From: CBDVBD01 sp965372135
Lineage (GTDB): Bacteria > Electryoneota > RPQS01 > CBDVBD01
Assembly: GCA_965372135.1 (NCBI GenBank)
Contig: CBDVBD010000003.1
Location: forward strand, 1 to 52,113
DNA length: 52,113 nt
Direction of reading: 5' to 3'
Under the pieces are notes generated by a model that worked only from the letters and a program-made list of their open reading frames with translations, had not been told where the DNA came from and searched no databases. Positions 51,822-52,113 of this stretch are shown piece by piece. The position numbers and the translations under genes are program-made. The number at the start of each line of letters is the position of its first letter. Positions within the stretch are counted from its first letter, which is position 1.

Positions 51822-52113
51822 CTATGTTTTTTTGATTCTGACGTCACCTTGCCGTATAGTAAATCCTTCGCGATCAAAATGTTCCAATAGCGGAACCACG
51901 TATTTACGGGTGGATCGTAATAGTTGGCTGACTTCTCCCACCGTCACCTGGGGGTTGGATTGAAAATACGTGTCTAACTGGTCGCGGGCACTGATCAATT
52001 GATCCTGCAAAAATAACAAGTCCGTCCCAATCCGAACCACCTTACCCATGTTGATCATGATCGTCACCAGATCACGGACTTCATCCAACGGTTGATCCAG
52101 CTTATTTGCTATT
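51822..52113 (-). CDS. selB: Selenocysteine-specific elongation factor SelB, C-terminal part (runs off the window)
   Basis: The last 96 codons of a gene whose start lies beyond the right edge; the frame is open to the window end. The sequence reads as the winged-helix domains at the SelB C-terminus: 'VRIGTDLLFLQDQLI', then 'VTVGEVSQLLRSTRKYVVPL' and 'LLEHFDREGFTIRQGDVRI'. The 'STRKYVVPLLEHFD...G' pattern is a strong SelB signature. This domain binds the SECIS hairpin while the GTPase part carries Sec-tRNA to the ribosome at UGA. It shows that the organism decodes UGA as selenocysteine in some genes. Stop is TAG. Confidence 0.88.
   Translation of the reverse strand, partial: IANKLDQPLDEVRDLVTIMINMGKVVRIGTDLLFLQDQLISARDQLDTYFQSNPQVTVGEVSQLLRSTRKYVVPLLEHFDREGFTIRQGDVRIKKT

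Noticed and set aside
51794..51877. TTG start for the radical SAM gene inside selB
   Set aside because: The 28 extra residues are low-complexity and not family-like; the ATG at 51793 gives the expected N-terminus.
1..52113. CRISPR arrays, tRNA (including selC), rRNA, transposases, prophage genes
   Set aside because: None recognised on reading both strands; no regularly spaced repeats or cloverleaf-like sequences were noticed, though a tRNA scan was not possible.

Overview
Organism and general character. The window looks like a chromosomal piece of a Gram-negative bacterium of the FCB type (an uncultivated relative of Marinimicrobia, KSB1, Zixibacteria or similar; the phylum is a guess). The basis is a complete Bat (aerotolerance) operon, large secreted proteases ending in FlgD-like / type IX-style sorting domains with the 'PNPFN' signature, several outer-membrane beta-barrels, an ECF sigma/anti-sigma pair and long same-strand operons. 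TGA is a normal stop codon in many genes here (batD, batE, rlmN, the M1 peptidase, a glycosyltransferase), and the C-terminus of SelB at the right edge shows that the organism makes selenocysteine. No rRNA, tRNA, CRISPR array, integrase or complete insertion sequence was seen, and there is no gene-free stretch longer than 300 bases. Layout, left third. Positions 15-5436 (+) hold batA-B-C-D-E, closed by a strong hairpin terminator. Positions 5500-7981 (-) hold four tandem small beta-barrel genes. Two are intact, and two carry one in-frame TGA each in the same predicted loop, with an otherwise open frame and a stem-loop just downstream. Then come an M3 oligopeptidase and an SppA peptidase fused to a barrel-like N-terminus (8192-12216, -), and DUF58 / DUF1328 / MoxR genes (12300-14426, -), the usual partners of the Bat proteins but here on the opposite strand. 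rlmN (14665-15693, +) has a duplicated start region separated by two hairpins with mutually complementary loops. A secreted M1 aminopeptidase overlaps an endonuclease III-like gene, followed by a degenerate CPBP-family membrane protein. Layout, middle. An ECF sigma factor, an anti-sigma factor containing a TonB-plug-like segment, and a small secreted protein form one operon (19501-21839, -). A second, larger minus-strand cluster (22050-39044) encodes envelope proteins: a lipoprotein, a 2,647-residue exported protein (TolB/PD40 propeller, long TPR arrays, one inactive and one intact CHAT protease domain), a FecR-domain protein, an LPP20-like protein, a TPR-SLH lipoprotein, a response regulator with a degenerate GGDEF domain, and a gingipain-type C25 protease with a sorting domain. 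I regard this as the best candidate for an undescribed system: a periplasmic or surface caspase-like sensor/protease module. Layout, right third. folD leads into a tightly packed, often overlapping glycan-assembly set (three glycosyltransferases, a flippase, a GT-C membrane transferase, a zinc alcohol-dehydrogenase-like enzyme). Upstream of these on the same strand lie a small LiaF-like membrane protein, a UvrD helicase-PD-(D/E)XK nuclease, a radical SAM protein and SelB, which runs off the window.
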